The notes: generated from the sequence alone by a model not told the origin. DNA of 64,000 bases from SIG565 sp045613385 (GCA_045613385.1 JAZLAW010000023.1:55541-119540); one strand, 5' to 3'. Shown: positions 19,130-27,871, counted from the first letter of the stretch. Made by a program: numbers and translations.

Positions 19130-19167
19130 GTCTTTTTTTCAAAAAAAAAGATTTTTGGGCGAAATAG

Positions 19168-19195
19168 TTGAAAATAAGCCTATTAATGCTATAAT
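19168..19195 (+). promoter_or_regulatory. Promoter of the HAD phosphatase / dCMP deaminase unit
   Basis: TTGAAA (19168-19173), 16-base spacer and TATAAT (19190-19195), upstream of the gene at 19232. Confidence 0.6.
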
Positions 19196-19231
19196 TGGTA
19201 TTGTAATTATAGAATATTATGGGGATTAAAA

Positions 19232-19894
19232 ATGGTAAAGGCAGTTATTTTTGATTTAGACGGAACGCTTATAAATTCACTGGATGACTTGGCAGATTCT
19301 GTTAATCATACTTTAGAATCTTTTGGTTATCCTGTACACGAAACGGAAAAATACAAATATTTTATAGGTCACGGTATGGCAAACCTTATACACCGCGCTT
19401 TGCCCGAAGACCAACAGGATGAAGAAACGCATAAAAAAGTATTATCTGCTTTTTTGAAATATTATAAGGAACATTCCACCGATAAAACCGCACCCTACAA
19501 AGATATAAAAGAACTTCTGGATATTATTAAAAACAGCAAAATTAAAACGGCGGTGGTAACAAACAAAGTACATGCCGAAGCCGAAAAAATTGTAAAAAAG
19601 CTACTTGGCTCTTCAATAGATATATGCATAGGTCAACTGCCGGAATATCCCACAAAACCAGACCCATCATTAACCCTTATGGCATTGGAAAAACTAAGTG
19701 TAGCCCCCGATGAATGTCTTTTTGTGGGTGACTCAGGCTCCGATATGCAAACCGCCGTAAACAGTGGCACCATCCCTGTCGGCGTACTGTGGGGCTTCAG
19801 ACAAAAAGAAGAACTTATCAGTAACGGCGCTGAATATTTAATTTCCGAACCTATGGAGCTTGTCGACCTTTTAAAAAACAGTTGCATAAAGTAG
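19232..19894 (+). CDS. HAD-superfamily phosphatase (phosphoglycolate phosphatase-like)
   Basis: This haloacid dehalogenase-type hydrolase of 220 residues opens with FDLDGTL (nucleophile Asp8, acid Asp10). Motif II is AVVTNK and motif IV is FVGDSGSDMQTA. The four-helix C1 cap between motifs I and II places it with Gph/PpaX-like phosphatases. The likely substrate is 2-phosphoglycolate or pyrophosphate, but it cannot be fixed from sequence alone. It lies 37 bases before the dCMP deaminase gene and is probably cotranscribed with it. Confidence 0.85.
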   Translation: MVKAVIFDLDGTLINSLDDLADSVNHTLESFGYPVHETEKYKYFIGHGMANLIHRALPEDQQDEETHKKVLSAFLKYYKEHSTDKTAPYKDIKELLDIIKNSKIKTAVVTNKVHAEAEKIVKKLLGSSIDICIGQLPEYPTKPDPSLTLMALEKLSVAPDECLFVGDSGSDMQTAVNSGTIPVGVLWGFRQKEELISNGAEYLISEPMELVDLLKNSCIK

Positions 19895-19931
19895 AAAAAT
19901 GTATTAAAATAGAGAAAATGACAGTTTTGAG

Positions 19932-20420
19932 GTGATTTTTCTGAAAAGAGAAACTTATTTGACCTGGGATGAATATTTTATGGGTATAGCGCTTCTTTCT
20001 TCACAGCGCAGTAAAGACCCGTCAACACAGGTTGGCGCCTGTATCGTAAGCGAAGACAATAAGATTATGTCGGTTGGCTATAACGGTATGCCAAAATTCT
20101 GTAGTGACGACCTTTTCCCTTGGAGTAAGGATGGCAATCCGCTCGAAACCAAGTATATGTTTGTCTGCCACGCCGAACTTAATGCAATTTTAAACTACGG
20201 CGGAGGTTCACTCAAGGGCAGTAAAGTTTACACTACTCTTTTCCCCTGTAACGAATGTGCCAAAGCGCTTATCCAGGCAGGTATAAAGGAAATAATCTAT
20301 ATGTGTGATAAATATGCCGATACTGATTCGGTTAAAGCTTCCAAAAAGATGTTCGATACCGCGCATGTTACATACCGCCAGTACGAACAAACAAAAAATA
20401 CTGTTGAATTAAAGTTATAA
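19932..20420 (+). CDS. dCMP/cytidine deaminase family protein (ComEB-like)
   Basis: This zinc-dependent deaminase likely converts dCMP to dUMP for thymidylate synthesis. The zinc-site motifs are CHAELNAI (H80, catalytic E82) and PCNECA (C106, C109), with the substrate motif VGYNGMP. The only standard start in frame near the ribosome site is a GTG at 19932. That codon sits inside GAGGTGAT itself, so translation may really begin at the CTG at 19941, five bases after it. A strong terminator follows. Confidence 0.9.
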   Translation: MIFLKRETYLTWDEYFMGIALLSSQRSKDPSTQVGACIVSEDNKIMSVGYNGMPKFCSDDLFPWSKDGNPLETKYMFVCHAELNAILNYGGGSLKGSKVYTTLFPCNECAKALIQAGIKEIIYMCDKYADTDSVKASKKMFDTAHVTYRQYEQTKNTVELKL

Positions 20421-20446
20421 AAAGCGGCTCTTTCGAGCCGCTTTTT
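20420..20446. terminator. Bidirectional terminator after the deaminase gene
   Basis: The stem AAAAGCGGCTC/GAGCCGCTTTT has a TTTC loop and flanking A/T runs. It is shared by the convergent sdpI-like gene and overlaps the last bases of that frame. Confidence 0.85.
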
Positions 20447-21524
20447 ATTTTGTTCTTTCTATTAATTTTTCGTATATCGCCTTTGTCTCCTGTTCGGTTT
20501 TTCCGCCGATAACCAGCACTTTTTCACCGCTTTTTATCACCACAAATGACTCCGCTTTAGTATATGAATATAAAGTATATGTGCCAAACTCTTCATTTTG
20601 AAAGTTACCTAAAGACAGTCTTGGCGACCCAAAGCCGAATGTTCTGGCGCCCTTAACATTTTCTTCACGGTACTCAATGCTCTCAATTTCCTTATACTCT
20701 ACTGCCAAATCATCAAAATAGTCGGCTTCAATTTTAAAAAAATTATCGCCATACTGTACGGTTATATTTCCCGTAAACATAATCGCCACTATCACAACCA
20801 GTATTAAAGGCAATATAACTGCCGTAATTTTTCCGCCTGTCTTAAACCATTTATCTTGGATTTTATCGTATATTATTCCCTGCTTTTTATGTTCAGTATA
20901 TATTTTATAGGAATATACAAACGGTATTGCAGTCATTACTACAAAAACAAGGGTCAAAAACGTTGCCATTACCTTAACCGGTAAAAATACCGAAAACAAT
21001 ATAACAAGACCGCCAAAAAACCAGACCTTGCCGCCAAAACGGTGGGTTTTATTCCAGTTTTCTTCGTTGGCAAGTGTTAAATGTGTTTTAATACCCATGA
21101 TACTGTTCTGTCGGATTTTTGGTAAATAATTGCCTATATACATAAACAAAATTCCAATCAAAGCAGGAATAAAGTTGGCAACACTCATATCCCCACCGAG
21201 AGCCGTGCTATACATAATGCCATTTGCAAAAAGGGCAATAACCGGCACTATCCAAAAAATTATGCCAAAAGCCTTACTCTGATAATTGGTGTTTCTTTTA
21301 TCAAGTAAAGTACCCAATATACACAATAAATGCACTGCGAGTAATATAAGCGGTAAAATGAGTATGGCTACTAATTTACTGCTTTGACCGTCAGCCACTC
21401 CATCACCGCCCCAGTGCACAGTCATATTATTTGGCAGTTTATCCCACATAATAAAACCAAAAAGTACAGGCAGAAGAATAATGAGTGAAGAAACAATTAT
21501 TTTTAATTTTCTGTTTTTAAGCAT
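20445..21524 (-). CDS. SdpI/DUF1648-family membrane protein with a soluble C-terminal domain
   Basis: This 359-residue integral membrane protein has an N-terminal DUF1648 segment (PVLFGFIMWDKLPNNMTVHW) and an SdpI-like block (IGNYLPKIRQNSIMGIK). More membrane spans follow, then a C-terminal soluble PH-like region. In Bacillus, SdpI gives immunity to the SdpC toxin and signals to SdpR. Here it overlaps the upstream ArsR gene by 8 bases in the sdpR-sdpI order, but no sdpABC toxin genes are nearby. Its role as immunity, envelope-stress or signalling protein is inferred. Convergent with the deaminase gene. Confidence 0.8.
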   Translation of the reverse strand: MLKNRKLKIIVSSLIILLPVLFGFIMWDKLPNNMTVHWGGDGVADGQSSKLVAILILPLILLAVHLLCILGTLLDKRNTNYQSKAFGIIFWIVPVIALFANGIMYSTALGGDMSVANFIPALIGILFMYIGNYLPKIRQNSIMGIKTHLTLANEENWNKTHRFGGKVWFFGGLVILFSVFLPVKVMATFLTLVFVVMTAIPFVYSYKIYTEHKKQGIIYDKIQDKWFKTGGKITAVILPLILVVIVAIMFTGNITVQYGDNFFKIEADYFDDLAVEYKEIESIEYREENVKGARTFGFGSPRLSLGNFQNEEFGTYTLYSYTKAESFVVIKSGEKVLVIGGKTEQETKAIYEKLIERTK

Positions 21525-21792
21525 TACTGTCGTCTCCTTTCAACTGGGCTATCCATAGCATAGTTTCTTCCAAAACCGATGTATTTATTTCATAAAATAT
21601 AAATTTGCCTTCTCGTTCAGGCCGTATAAGGTCGGCTGCCATAAGCACCGACAGATGCCTTGAAATTGAGGCCGCCGTAACATCAAAATGGTCGGCTATC
21701 TCTCCTGCCGACAATCTCCCCTTTTTTAATATATTAAGTATCTCGCGCCTTATAGGGTCAGCAAGAGCTCGTAAAGTTTTCTGTAAGCTCAT
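21517..21792 (-). CDS. ArsR-family repressor (SdpR-like)
   Basis: This 91-residue winged-helix protein contains the ArsR block LADPIRREILNILKKGRLSAGEIADHFDVT, written here only to mark the family region, near the N-terminus. No metal-binding Cys pair is present, as in SdpR. The start was set at 21792 because AAAGGTGG precedes it; the ATG at 21813 lies upstream of that site. It overlaps the SdpI-like gene. A palindrome just below its promoter fits autoregulation. Confidence 0.85.
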   Translation of the reverse strand: MSLQKTLRALADPIRREILNILKKGRLSAGEIADHFDVTAASISRHLSVLMAADLIRPEREGKFIFYEINTSVLEETMLWIAQLKGDDSNA

Positions 21793-21813
21793 ATTATTTG
21801 CCACCTTTAACAT

Positions 21814-21829
21814 TTAACCTAATTGTTAA
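21814..21829. promoter_or_regulatory. Candidate SdpR/ArsR operator
   Basis: A perfect palindrome, TTAAC-N6-GTTAA, lies immediately downstream of the -10 box and covers the expected transcription start. A repressor bound here would block the sdpR-sdpI promoter. Confidence 0.55.
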
Positions 21830-21833
21830 TTAT

Positions 21834-21862
21834 ATTATATTCCATGCTTCAGTTTTTGTCAA
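21834..21862 (-). promoter_or_regulatory. Promoter of sdpR-sdpI-like operon
   Basis: Minus strand: consensus TTGACA (21857-21862), 17-base spacer and TATAAT (21834-21839). Confidence 0.8.
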
Positions 21863-21873
21863 TATATGAAATA

Positions 21874-22060
21874 AAAAAGCGCACGAACGGGTGTTGTGCT
21901 TAGGGATTAATTGGTTTTTCAGATAAATTTGCAGTATTTCTTGTTGCAAAACCTTGTAAGATACAAACATACCACGGCTTTTTAACACATTAGACCGCAA
22001 AAATTTGCTTTTTAAAGCATTTTATCCCTAACAATAACACCTGTTCGTGCGCTTTTTATT
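21874..22060. repeat. Long inverted-repeat element between sdpR and gpsA
   Basis: Two arms of about 36 bases (21874-21910 and 22022-22060) are near-perfect inverted copies. The left arm starts AAAAAGCGCACGAAC and runs on to TTAGGGAT. The right arm is its complement with a few changes and one inserted base. The arms enclose about 110 AT-rich bases with smaller pairings of their own (GGTTTT...AAAACC). The right arm contains the gpsA stop codon. On the minus strand the second arm is followed by a T run, so it could act as a large-loop terminator for gpsA. It could equally be a MITE-like insertion or a structured RNA. Confidence 0.7.
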
Positions 22061-23036
22061 CTCTGGCTAACGGTCTGTTCATTAATCCGCTTACGACATC
22101 GTGAACATTTTTTCCGTTATATAGTACGTTATAACATTCAGAAATTATCGGCATCGATACGCCGTATTCAATACTCAACTGGTATGCATTTTTTGCAGCA
22201 TAATAACCTTCAACCGTACCAACTGTTTCAAGCGCCTCTTTAACGCTCATACCACCGCCGACCAGTGTACCAAAACGGTTATTTCGACTGTGCCGCGACA
22301 TACAGGTAACAACAAGGTCTCCAATTCCGGTAAGTCCCGAAAAGGTATCTGCGCTGGCACCCATAGCAACACCCAGTCTTGTCATCTCGGCAAGTCCGCG
22401 GGTTATAAGTGCCGCTCTTGTATTATCTCCAAACTGCAATCCGTTACAAAATCCGACACAGATGGCAATTACATTTTTGAGAGCACCGCCAAGCTCTGCG
22501 CCGACAACATCATCGTTTGTGTATATACGCATATTATTGCCCGACATCATTTCCTGCACTTTTTTTGCTGCAGCAATATTTTCGGATACGGCAGAAATTG
22601 AAGTCGGCATACTTCTTGCGACCTCTTCTGCGTGAGATGGTCCCGTAAGAACAACTATATCACTATTGGGTAATTCCTGTTTTATAACATCCGACAAAAG
22701 ACACAATGTTCCTTCGTCAAAACCTTTTGCTACATTTACAATTATACCTGTATTTTTAACCTGTGACAAATTTTGAGCAGTAGCCCTTATCGCAACAGAC
22801 GGCACCGCAATTACTGTAATATCGCTATTTTCGGCGCAGTTTATATCGGTAGTTATATTTATTTCCCCCGGTAAATAAATGTCCTTTAAAAGCCGTTCGT
22901 TTGTACGATTCTGATTCAACTGATTAACTTCCTCCTGAAAAGGAGACCAAATATTAACCGAATTGCCGTTATTGTACGAGAGCAGCGCTAACGCCATTCC
23001 CCATCCACCAGCTCCAAGGACTGTTATCTTAGCCAT
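22056..23036 (-). CDS. gpsA: Glycerol-3-phosphate dehydrogenase [NAD(P)+]
   Basis: This enzyme makes sn-glycerol-3-phosphate from DHAP for phospholipid synthesis. The Rossmann motif is VLGAGGWGMAL at the N-terminus. The catalytic region includes GGALKNVIAIC (catalytic Lys in GALKN), and GTVEGYYAAKNAYQL lies near the C-terminus. Its 326 residues match the family. The start overlaps the end of plsY by 8 bases, so GpsA product and PlsY consumption of glycerol-3-phosphate are coupled in one operon. The stop lies within the right arm of the inverted-repeat element. Confidence 0.96.
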   Translation of the reverse strand: MAKITVLGAGGWGMALALLSYNNGNSVNIWSPFQEEVNQLNQNRTNERLLKDIYLPGEINITTDINCAENSDITVIAVPSVAIRATAQNLSQVKNTGIIVNVAKGFDEGTLCLLSDVIKQELPNSDIVVLTGPSHAEEVARSMPTSISAVSENIAAAKKVQEMMSGNNMRIYTNDDVVGAELGGALKNVIAICVGFCNGLQFGDNTRAALITRGLAEMTRLGVAMGASADTFSGLTGIGDLVVTCMSRHSRNNRFGTLVGGGMSVKEALETVGTVEGYYAAKNAYQLSIEYGVSMPIISECYNVLYNGKNVHDVVSGLMNRPLARE

Positions 23037-23691
23037 TTGTTTTCTCCTGTTTCACTGTAAATTTTTTCTCGGTATGATTCATAATACGAGTAATATTCTC
23101 TTTATGTCGGTAAAATACGATAAAACCGCAAACAAGCATAATAAGGGATATAATGTACGGATTAATACCACCTAAGAAACCGCAGAACGCACTAATAATA
23201 GTTACTACAACAACTATAAGCGTAGCCACCAATGAGCCAAATGACACCATCTTATTAATAGCAAAACTAATAGCAAAACCTACAAGTCCGAGTATTATAG
23301 CGGGCGGACAACAAACAGCAAAAATGCCAACGCTTGTAGCCGCTGCTTTACCACCGCGGAATTGGAAAAACACAGGCCAACAGTGTCCCACCATACAAGC
23401 AAATCCACATAAAAATCTGCCATATGTTTCTAACTGAGCTCCGGTAAAAATAGCCCGAAATACAAACATTCCAAGCAAACAAGCGACTACACCTTTAATG
23501 GCATCGGCAATAAATGTAAGCGCACCCGCCTTTACTCCCGAAACTCGCATAACATTGGTGGCACCTGCGTTACCGCTGCCATAATCTCTGATATCCGTGT
23601 GGTTGAATGCCTTTGTAAATATTACCGCAAAATTAATACTTCCTATTAAATATGCGCCAACAACTGTTAAAATTGCTAAAATAAAATCCAT
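23029..23691 (-). CDS. plsY: Acyl-phosphate:glycerol-3-phosphate acyltransferase
   Basis: This integral membrane enzyme transfers acyl groups from acyl-phosphate to glycerol-3-phosphate, the first committed step to phosphatidic acid. Signature blocks are GSINFAVIFTK, RDYGSGNAGATNVMRV, GHCWPVFFQFRGGKAAATS and a C-terminal FYRHKENITR. It has five or more membrane spans over 220 residues. The start codon overlaps the stop of der (TAATG) and its end overlaps gpsA. Confidence 0.95.
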   Translation of the reverse strand: MDFILAILTVVGAYLIGSINFAVIFTKAFNHTDIRDYGSGNAGATNVMRVSGVKAGALTFIADAIKGVVACLLGMFVFRAIFTGAQLETYGRFLCGFACMVGHCWPVFFQFRGGKAAATSVGIFAVCCPPAIILGLVGFAISFAINKMVSFGSLVATLIVVVVTIISAFCGFLGGINPYIISLIMLVCGFIVFYRHKENITRIMNHTEKKFTVKQEKTNG

Positions 23692-25013
23692 TACTTTTCT
23701 CCCCGCTCACGTATAACAAACCGTATCGGTGTTCCTTCAAGTCCAAATGTAGAACGAATTTGATTTTCAAGATAACGCTGATATGAAAAATGAAAAAGTT
23801 CCGCCTTATTACAAAAACACACAAATGTTGGCGGTTTTGTAGACGCCTGAGTCATATAGTAAATTTTAAGGCGTTTACCCTTATCACTCGGCGGTTGAAC
23901 ACGTGCCGTAGCATCGGCCAGAATATCATTAAGCTTTCCTGTAGATATTCTCATTGTGTTCTGTGTATTTACGTATTTTATAAGCTCGTAAAGTCGGTCA
24001 ATTCTCTGTCCGGTTTTTGCCGAAATGAATATTATCGGCGCGTATGGCATAAAAGAAAAGTCTACCATAAGTTTTTTACGGTATGCATCCATTGTGTGAC
24101 CGTCTTTATCAACTATATCCCATTTATTAACCGCAATTATACAAGCCTTTCCCTGTTCCATAGCAAGACCCGCAACCTTAGAGTCTTGTTCGGTAAATCC
24201 TTCAACTCCATCGAGCATAATAACACAAACGTCACTACGCTCAATAGCCATTTCGGCGCGAAGTACACTATATTTTTCTATCTGGTCTTCAACACGGCTC
24301 TTTCTTCTGAGCCCCGCGGTATCTATAAAATTAAATCGACCTAATTTATTTTCAATAAATGTATCTATCGCATCGCGAGTAGTACCCGCAACATCAGATA
24401 CGATTGAACGTTCTTCACCCGCAATACAGTTAATAAGTGAAGATTTACCCGCATTAGGTTTACCGATAACGGCAACATTAATAACATCTTCGTCATCTTC
24501 GTCACTATTTTGCTCGGGAAGATGTTCTAATACCGCATCAAGCAGGTCTCCCGTTCCGTGTCCGTGCACGGAAGAAACTGCTATAGGGTCGCCAAGGCCT
24601 AAATTATAAAACTCATAATATTCCATTGGTACTTTACCGATACCATCGCATTTATTAACGCAAAGCACTATCGGTTTGCCACTTTTTTGTAACATTACGG
24701 CAACATCGCTATCCGATGCGGTAACTCCACTTTTAACATCGGTAACAAATATAATAACATTTGCCATATCAATAGCAAGGTTTGCCTGTTCACGCATACT
24801 AACGAGTATTTTGTCATCTGTTTTCGGCTCAATACCGCCGGTATCAATAAGCATAAACTTTCTACCTGACCATTCGGCATCACCGTAAATACGGTCTCTG
24901 GTTACTCCGGGAGTATCATCGACAATGGAAAGCCTTTTTCCAATAAGTTTATTAAAAAGTGTGGATTTGCCTACATTGGGGCGGCCCACAACCGCTACAA
25001 CCGGTTTTGCCAT
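23691..25013 (-). CDS. der: Ribosome-associated double GTPase Der (EngA)
   Basis: This 50S-assembly GTPase has two tandem G domains and a C-terminal KH-like domain. The P-loops are GRPNVGKST near residue 8 and GKPNAGKSS near residue 186; both NKCD and NKWD motifs are present. The start is the ATG at 25013, preceded by AAGGAGA at normal spacing; the in-frame TTG six bases earlier is too close. It begins two bases after the stop of the DUF512 gene, so it is translationally coupled. Confidence 0.96.
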   Translation of the reverse strand: MAKPVVAVVGRPNVGKSTLFNKLIGKRLSIVDDTPGVTRDRIYGDAEWSGRKFMLIDTGGIEPKTDDKILVSMREQANLAIDMANVIIFVTDVKSGVTASDSDVAVMLQKSGKPIVLCVNKCDGIGKVPMEYYEFYNLGLGDPIAVSSVHGHGTGDLLDAVLEHLPEQNSDEDDEDVINVAVIGKPNAGKSSLINCIAGEERSIVSDVAGTTRDAIDTFIENKLGRFNFIDTAGLRRKSRVEDQIEKYSVLRAEMAIERSDVCVIMLDGVEGFTEQDSKVAGLAMEQGKACIIAVNKWDIVDKDGHTMDAYRKKLMVDFSFMPYAPIIFISAKTGQRIDRLYELIKYVNTQNTMRISTGKLNDILADATARVQPPSDKGKRLKIYYMTQASTKPPTFVCFCNKAELFHFSYQRYLENQIRSTFGLEGTPIRFVIRERGEK

Positions 25014-25015
25014 TA

Positions 25016-26323
25016 TCAATTCTCCTTTCCAAGTAAAGCTTCTACAAAATCGTAACCATTATTGTTTACGGGTACAATTTTTACGTTCAATTTTTCTTCT
25101 ACTTCTTTAGTTGTTATATCATCTAAAAATTTATCACTATCGTGCGCCAACATACTTGACGGTATATACAAGTGACTGCCTAAATCTTTTTCCTTTAACT
25201 GCTCAATTATATCTGTTCCTGTAACAAGTCCCGCAACCGTGATTTGTTTTCCAAAAAATTTATTTTCGATTTTTTCTACATTAATTTTTATATTGTCATA
25301 TTTTTCGGAAAACTTTTGTGAAAGCTCTAACATAAGCGGATATGCCGCAACGCCCGTTACCACTGAAATTTTACGTTTTTCCGGAATAAAGCTATCTTCT
25401 TCCAATGCATCTATTACTTCACTTCTAAAAAGCGACCACATGCCAACACCGTTTTCAAGCTGTAAAAAATCTCCGTAAAACGCGGCACCAGGTATTTGTC
25501 TTTCTGCCTTTAAATAAAATTCATCTGCGCCGTAGCATCTGCGTTCCCCATATTTTCCGATGCATTTTTCTGCCGCACAGTCTATTATATCAAGTACTTG
25601 CGCCGCAGTTTGTTTACTGTACGGCTCTAATTTTTCCAGTCCGTCGCGGTGGTCGGTAAGGCCTACGGGAACTGCCGCGATACAACGCACATATTCCATA
25701 TCCGTAAGGTCACCGAGAGAACGCTCTAATTCTTTACCATCATTAATACCGGGACAAAGCACAAGTTGACAGTTCATATCAATACCGGCTTCATTAAAGC
25801 GTTTCATAACAGATAACACGCTACCCGCGTTTTTATTCTTCATCATTTTAACTCTAAGCTCGGGATTGGTTGTATGCACAGAAATATTTATGGGGCTTAT
25901 GTGCATTTTTATAATACGCTCGATTTCGTGTTCTGTAATATTAGTAAGGGTTATGTAGTTACCGAAAAGAAACGACAAACGCGAATCATCATCCTTAAAA
26001 TAAAGGCTTTCGCGCATTCCTTTGGGTAACTGGTCGATAAAACAGAAAACGCATTTATTCTTGCAGCTTCTCTGCTTGTCCATTAAATAGGTCTGAAATT
26101 CCAGTCCCAGTTCTTCATACTCGTCCTTTTTTACGGTCTTTGTAACCGTCTTACCGCGAGCATTAAGAAAAGATACTGAAATCTTTTTTTCGTTCTGATA
26201 AAAACGGTAGTCGAGAACATCCATTATCTCATTACCGTTAAGCTCCAATAGTATATCTCCTGACTTTATACCTGTTTTAGATACAGGTGAACCTTTTACA
26301 ACATTTCCCACAATAACAGACAT
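25016..26323 (-). CDS. DUF512 protein: PDZ plus radical-SAM-like protein
   Basis: This 435-residue protein starts with a PDZ-like domain (VVKGSPVSKTGIKSGDILLELNG region). It continues with a radical-SAM-type cluster motif, CKNKCVFCF, and ends in a DUF512 domain. This architecture is conserved in Clostridia next to der, as here, but no reaction is established. The Cys motif is CX3CX2C, so a [4Fe-4S] cluster and SAM chemistry are likely (inference). The ribosome site is AAGGGGGTG. Probably the first gene of the DUF512-der-plsY-gpsA operon. Confidence 0.88.
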   Translation of the reverse strand: MSVIVGNVVKGSPVSKTGIKSGDILLELNGNEIMDVLDYRFYQNEKKISVSFLNARGKTVTKTVKKDEYEELGLEFQTYLMDKQRSCKNKCVFCFIDQLPKGMRESLYFKDDDSRLSFLFGNYITLTNITEHEIERIIKMHISPINISVHTTNPELRVKMMKNKNAGSVLSVMKRFNEAGIDMNCQLVLCPGINDGKELERSLGDLTDMEYVRCIAAVPVGLTDHRDGLEKLEPYSKQTAAQVLDIIDCAAEKCIGKYGERRCYGADEFYLKAERQIPGAAFYGDFLQLENGVGMWSLFRSEVIDALEEDSFIPEKRKISVVTGVAAYPLMLELSQKFSEKYDNIKINVEKIENKFFGKQITVAGLVTGTDIIEQLKEKDLGSHLYIPSSMLAHDSDKFLDDITTKEVEEKLNVKIVPVNNNGYDFVEALLGKEN

Positions 26324-26347
26324 TTCGACACCCCCTTAAAACAAAAT

Positions 26348-26370
26348 AGAGAAGGATTTCCTCCTCCTCT
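26348..26370 (-). terminator. Terminator after rpmF
   Basis: On the minus strand, AGAGGAGGA pairs with TCCTTCTCT (one mismatch), followed by ATTTTGTTTT. It separates DUF177-rpmF from the DUF512 operon. Confidence 0.6.
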
Positions 26371-26388
26371 ACCCGCTCATTTCAAAAA

Positions 26389-26571
26389 TTAGTCTTCAAC
26401 CTTGATTACTTCGCGGTCACCGTAGTAGCCACAAGCAGTGCAAAGTCTGTGCGGTCTCTTATAAGCGCCGCAACGATTGCATTTTACAAGTGTAGGAGCA
26501 CTGATTTTCCATAAATTATTTCTTCTTTTGTCTCTTCTTGCTTTAGAAGTTTTTCTCTTCGGTACTGCCAT
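26389..26571 (-). CDS. rpmF: Ribosomal protein L32
   Basis: This 60-residue basic protein begins MAVPKRKTSKARRDKRR. It carries two CxxC pairs (CNRC, CTAC), so it is the zinc-binding form. It follows the DUF177 gene, the usual bacterial partner. Confidence 0.97.
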   Translation of the reverse strand: MAVPKRKTSKARRDKRRNNLWKISAPTLVKCNRCGAYKRPHRLCTACGYYGDREVIKVED

Positions 26572-26604
26572 TTCGTTTTCCCTCTTTCAAAATATAAATC
26601 ATAA

Positions 26605-27099
26605 TTACTTTAACAAATCTGCCAATGCCGCAAGTCGTGGGTCTACTTTATCTTCTACACACTTGCAAGTATCTTTATTAAGATTTGTACCGCATCCGGC
26701 GCAAACGCCTTTACAATCTTCACGGCATAAGTGCTTCATCGGGATGTGAAGCAATACATCTGTTCGGCAAAGCTCGGCCAAGTTAAGCTTCATATCGCTT
26801 ACGAGTATAATTTCGTCATTTTCCTCATTTTCAATTTCGGTAGCAAGGATATACTCATTATCAACCACAATGTCGTTTGCAGATAATTCTCCGCAACGGT
26901 CACACGGTGCCTCGTAGCACGCCTTACAGTGTATACTTAATAAAACTACACCGGCTTTGTTGGAAACTTCTCCTGATACTGCAATCGGTTTCTTGAGTGG
27001 GAACACACCCGAAAAATCAATATCACTTAAATCCAACTCAAATTCAATCGGGGCACTGTAACCTTCGGTTATAAAAGCCTTTTTTAAGTCTAAAATCAC
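26605..27099 (-). CDS. DUF177 (YceD-like) protein
   Basis: This 164-residue protein sits upstream of rpmF, as is common in bacteria. It contains two Cys pairs (CEAPC-like CKACYEAPCDRC and CREDCKGVCAGCGTNL) in the typical C-terminal DUF177 block with DPRLAALADLL. YceD proteins are linked to 23S rRNA/ribosome assembly in the literature. I place the start at the GTG at 27099, behind a G-rich ribosome site; the TTG at 27123 lies before it. Confidence 0.88.
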   Translation of the reverse strand: MILDLKKAFITEGYSAPIEFELDLSDIDFSGVFPLKKPIAVSGEVSNKAGVVLLSIHCKACYEAPCDRCGELSANDIVVDNEYILATEIENEENDEIILVSDMKLNLAELCRTDVLLHIPMKHLCREDCKGVCAGCGTNLNKDTCKCVEDKVDPRLAALADLLK

Positions 27100-27128
27100 A
27101 GCTTTCCCCCCCAATTGTCGCAAATTAT

Positions 27129-27157
27129 ATTATATATGCCTTGAAATGCTTTGTCAA
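27129..27157 (-). promoter_or_regulatory. Promoter of DUF177-rpmF
   Basis: Minus strand: TTGACA (27152-27157), 17-base spacer and TATAAT (27129-27134). A CCTTG/CAAGG palindrome overlaps the -35 box. Confidence 0.75.
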
Positions 27158-27166
27158 GGTTTATTT

Positions 27167-27871
27167 TTAATATAGTGCTTTTATTTTTCGCGCATTATAC
27201 TCAGCTATTTTTTTAGCACCGTTTTCATTTGGATGAAGTCCGTCGCACAGGTCTCTGCCGTTTTGCTCGTACTTCTCATAAATACCGCAAATGCCGCAAA
27301 GAAAAGTATTTATAAAATGTACATCTGAAATACGCTGACAAACCGCTTTTATTGTTTCACCTTTCATTTTTGTAGCTTCATAGCTTCTTCTTACTTCTAC
27401 CGCTTGTATAGGTGAGCAAAAACATATTTTAGCAGACGGGTAAAGTCTACGCATATTTTCGTAAATATATCTCATTGCTCCCGCGAAAGTTTTAGTATCA
27501 ACTTTACCGAGCGGTAAGGTATTGCGGTTTTCATCAATAAACTGACTGTTAATCTCCGCAAAGTCCATATCATCATTGGTACCGGCCGCAACGATTATAA
27601 TATCAAAATCATCATAATCCCTATTATGCTCATATTTTGGGTGTGAAACATCCTTACTGCGCAAAACCTTTTCAACCTGATTACAAACAGTATTATTTTC
27701 AGATATACCTCCATACTGTGGATTTGCATCATATTGAGTACCTTTTCTATCTTTAAGCGTAGCACCGCTGACAGCAATATTAACGAAATGCTCGGGTTTT
27801 ATTATCTCATTGAAACACCTGACCCAACCGCCAAGAGCAGTGATACTATCACCCATAAAAAGTATTTTCAT
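27167..27871 (-). CDS. SGNH/GDSL-family hydrolase
   Basis: This 234-residue esterase-like protein has the SGNH blocks in order: GDSIT (nucleophile Ser9), Gly in AVSGAT, AGTND and a C-terminal DGLHPN Asp/His pair. There is no signal peptide, so it should act in the cytoplasm. The substrate could be a lipid, an acetylated sugar or a thioester. It stands alone between the DUF177 promoter and tRNA-Ser. Confidence 0.85.
   Translation of the reverse strand: MKILFMGDSITALGGWVRCFNEIIKPEHFVNIAVSGATLKDRKGTQYDANPQYGGISENNTVCNQVEKVLRSKDVSHPKYEHNRDYDDFDIIIVAAGTNDDMDFAEINSQFIDENRNTLPLGKVDTKTFAGAMRYIYENMRRLYPSAKICFCSPIQAVEVRRSYEATKMKGETIKAVCQRISDVHFINTFLCGICGIYEKYEQNGRDLCDGLHPNENGAKKIAEYNARKIKALY

Noticed and set aside
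27138..27158. CCTTG/CAAGG hairpin with a T run as a plus-strand terminator
   Set aside because: No plus-strand gene ends here, and the same bases form the -35 region of the DUF177 promoter.
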